Shown piece after piece: positions 61,166 through 64,000 of a stretch of DNA of 64,000 bases. The DNA is from Serilophus lunatus (lineage: Eukaryota; Chordata; Aves; Passeriformes; Eurylaimidae). The notes below the pieces were generated by a model, which was given only the letters and a program-made list of their open reading frames with translations, did not search any database and was not told where the DNA came from. Where the stretch lies: NCBI GenBank assembly GCA_013399895.1, contig VXBA01005454.1:1-64000 (forward strand), given 5' to 3'. Position 1 is the stretch's first letter, and every line of letters starts with the position of its first letter. The position numbers were made by a program, and so were the translations under genes.

Positions 61166-64000
61166 TTGAATATTTGTAGCCCTTTTCTTTCTTCACTAAT
61201 TTTTTAGGTACACTCTTCTGAGCATATTTTCTCAGTACTAGGTAGTATTATTAGTAATCTTGTGCAATTTGTCTTCATATGAACTACTGCAAATAGCACT
61301 ACTTGGTTCTTACTTCGGAACAAGATATTGATCAGTTTAAAGAAAGGGAACCTCCCTTTCCGAACAACAAAATGAAGTCCCACAGTAAGCCAAGAAAACT
61401 TCCAACAGATTTCAGAGGAGAAAAATTGCTTAAAAGCGAGAGGCAGATCTTGCTTGTTCTCTAGAGATTCAAGCACATCATCTCAATTTAAAGACAAACA
61501 AGAAAGAAAAAGGGTAAAAACTACTTATTTTTAGTTATTGTTTTTGCAGCCTCAAATTTTTGCAACTTAAACAATGTCTTATGAATCTTGATTCAAGAGA
61601 ACAATTGCCAAACAAACAAAAAAGAAAGATTCATTTATATTTCTGGCCATTAAAAAAACCCTCTTTTCTATTGGTGGTTAAAGACCACCAATTCAAATAA
61701 GGAATGTATTTTGGAATGTATTTCCTAGAAAACAATAATAGAATATTTTTCTAAATAGTTACCTATCACTACATCATCATAAACAGCTGTACAATATGCA
61801 AGACTATGCTTTTCAATCATACGCTTTATTAAAAATGGAAAAATCTCTACAAACTTCACTTACAGAAAAGTTTTATTCCAAAACTCTATTGAGTTAGTGG
61901 GTACTACTGAGGCTGAGCACATGCTTACAAACTCAAAAGTTGGTTTTACTCCTGTGATTCCCTGACGATCTCCTGAGCTCTGAAAAAGTTGCCTCCTTTA
62001 GATCAAAAACCACTAGGAGAACATATATCAGAATAAGGCATTTCTGGACAGTTTGCTTCCCTGTGCTCTGTATTCTGTTGACAAAAATCAGTATCAAATT
62101 TGCCATTCACTTCACGTGATTAGAGCTGCAGTTAATACAGGCTGACCTGAGAAAAGAAGGAAGCCTTGCAAATCCCAGTATGAAGAAGATGCTTCCTTTG
62201 GATCTTCAGGCTTTATATTAGGTTAGAAAGTGAGATTTATGGAAACTATGTCAGATCGCCAAAATGAATGACATATACAAGTAGAATTCTGAGTTGTTTA
62301 ACAGTCTCAAGCGTGTGCCAACATGATACCTTGATTCAAAATTCTGACTAGCATTAGCATGTGCTGACATTCAGCATTAGTCTCCCTAACAGGTTTGTTG
62401 CCTAGAGGCCATGGATTTACAGAATTTACTGTGGTATGTCAACAGAGATTTATAGTAACTTTTATAACCTTTAAGCCAGTGTTTTATTAGCAAAGTCTCT
62501 GTGGGAAATGCTTATGGAAAACTCAACAAAAACATTAAAGTACTCTTTGTAGGATAAAAATCCCTGTAATATTGCTAAGGCATAAAAATATTCAAACAAC
62601 ACAAATTTAAATGAGATCATGGTCATACATTATCTGAGCTACGGTAGTATATAATAAAAAAATGGAATAACAGTTTCCTTTTTCTAAATGCTGATTGTTT
62701 CCCTAAATTACTGCCTTTGGCATCAAACCTCAGAATCTCTGTCAGCACTTTTATTGATTCCAAGACTGTGCTGTAAAAAATGGCAGAACCGCAAGTTTTT
62801 TTACAGAGGTATTTTTGTCCATATGAATGAAAATCAAATGTCATCTTCCAAAAGAATTGGTTGTGGATGGCCAGTGCAACTGTTCAATGCTCTCTGCATT
62901 GGTATGCACCATTAGCTCCCTTTAATCTCTTTGTCCGAATTTTTTTAATTAGCTCAGCATGTCAAGGTAGACAGACATCACTACAGAAATATAATTCTTG
63001 TCAATCACTGCAATTCTTTCCCTCTCTCAACCAAGACAATATTCTGCTGAGTGTTTCAGAGAGCTTCTTGGATTGATACTGCAATCTAAAAAACCACAAG
63101 CAAGGAATTAAGCTCCATCTAAAAGAGATTAATTTTTAAAATGCTTTGTGGAAGGTCATGTATATCTGTTAGGACTACTCATGCATCAAAATGGTTAAAC
63201 TTCTGAGACTCTTTAGGTTTTGAAAGCCACTTCCAAAAGGGTCAGGAGCTGATGTCTTGTGTGTATACACTAAACTTTGAAAGCTTTACTCCATTTGACT
63301 TGTCTCTGTATCATTTAGCAGTATCATGCAATGTAGGTTTATGAATCTCAACTTGAAGAAAACACTACTGTTGTCAGAAAAGCTGCCAATCATGCAGATT
63401 TGATGCAAATATCACGAAGTTTTTTGGGAAACAGAGTAAAACAACTTGCAAAGTAAAATTTCGCATCTTCCCACTTAAAAAATTAATTTGTGATCCAAAG
63501 TAGCATGAACTGGCATAGACAGATTATGACTACAAACAGCCTGAAAAACACTGTCCTAAGATGACAAGGTGTCTGTCATCTCTTCAGCATGAAACCTGCA
63601 AACCTGAGGCTTTAACAATTTCACTGCTGCTTTGCTAAGAAGAGGTGAGGAAAATGGAAGTGTTAATGTGTCAGCATGACAACTGGATGAGTGTAAGGAA
63701 AGGTGAGAAGAATCTCACTGAAAAGGAAGGAGAAGGGAAATAGGAAAAATTGAAAAGACAAAGAGGAATTCAAGAGCAGTCATAAAGGTAACGCAGCATT
63801 CATTGATCTGGTTTACTTGTTAACTTTTTGAATTCAGTTTCTTGGACCAGAAGAAATAATCAATAAGCACCTAAAAACTAATAAGTAAGCGATCATTAAA
63901 GAAAATATGTGCAAATGGTTATAACTGCAGGAACAACTGCAGTAAAATTCTTAGGAGAATATTTAAGTCTTCAATAAAACTTAAATTAGTAAAGAGATAT
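61166..64000. other. unassigned AT-rich sequence to window end
   Basis: I see no repeat family, RNA gene or credible exon. Short frames at 61204-61476 (minus) and 62623-63076 (both strands) overlap and have no motif. Confidence 0.4.

Overview
The window reads as intergenic or deeply intronic bird DNA. The diagnosis rests on repeats. At least eight fragments belong to CR1, the dominant avian LINE, recognised by the 3' tail of ATTCTATG-like octamers, the 3' UTR and remains of the reverse transcriptase. Several LTRs also have features I associate with avian endogenous retroviruses, such as the tandem CTGCTCCAGCGTGGG-like blocks of avian ERVL LTRs. The variety of LTRs suits a neoavian, perhaps passerine, genome, but the species cannot be fixed. 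I found no convincing protein-coding exon, tRNA, rRNA, known ncRNA or CRISPR array. The open frames present are short, lack recognisable domains, or lie in repeats.

Layout: 0.4-1.2 kb is a + strand ERV LTR. 1.85-2.8 kb is a CpG-rich island split by a solo LTR (2198-2621) with TATA box, AATAAA, 4-bp target duplication and a 26-bp duplication in U3. 3.3-3.7 kb is an LTR-like remnant and 4.8-5.0 kb a CR1 tail. 5.0-9.9 kb is AT-rich and unassigned. 10428-11819 is a complete, target-duplication-flanked, 1.39-kb LTR element with no coding capacity. 11.8-20.9 kb is a long featureless AT-rich stretch. 21.0-22.3 kb pairs a + strand CR1 with an ERVL LTR that contains an assembly gap. 24444-26426 is a TSD-bounded retroviral element with a second LTR segment inside it. 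26.4-36.6 kb is mostly unassigned.

From 36.6 to 61.2 kb repeats are denser. They include CR1 fragments, a gapped LTR (37966-38954), two related 466-bp solo LTRs (40635-41100 and 51815-52280, the latter inside a 1.4-kb CR1), ERVL LTR remains, a 145-bp AGAAG array, and a 180-bp array built from two alternating pentamers. The last 3 kb holds nothing I recognise.

No genes act together here. The coherent story is layered retroelement insertion whose order can be partly read from nesting: ERVK-like LTR into CR1, class I-like LTR into a CpG island, LTR within LTR. The best candidates for a second look are the compact non-coding LTR element at 10.4 kb, the interrupted CpG island with RFX/YY1-like motifs, and the two-pentamer array at 54.2 kb. 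No new biological system is evident.
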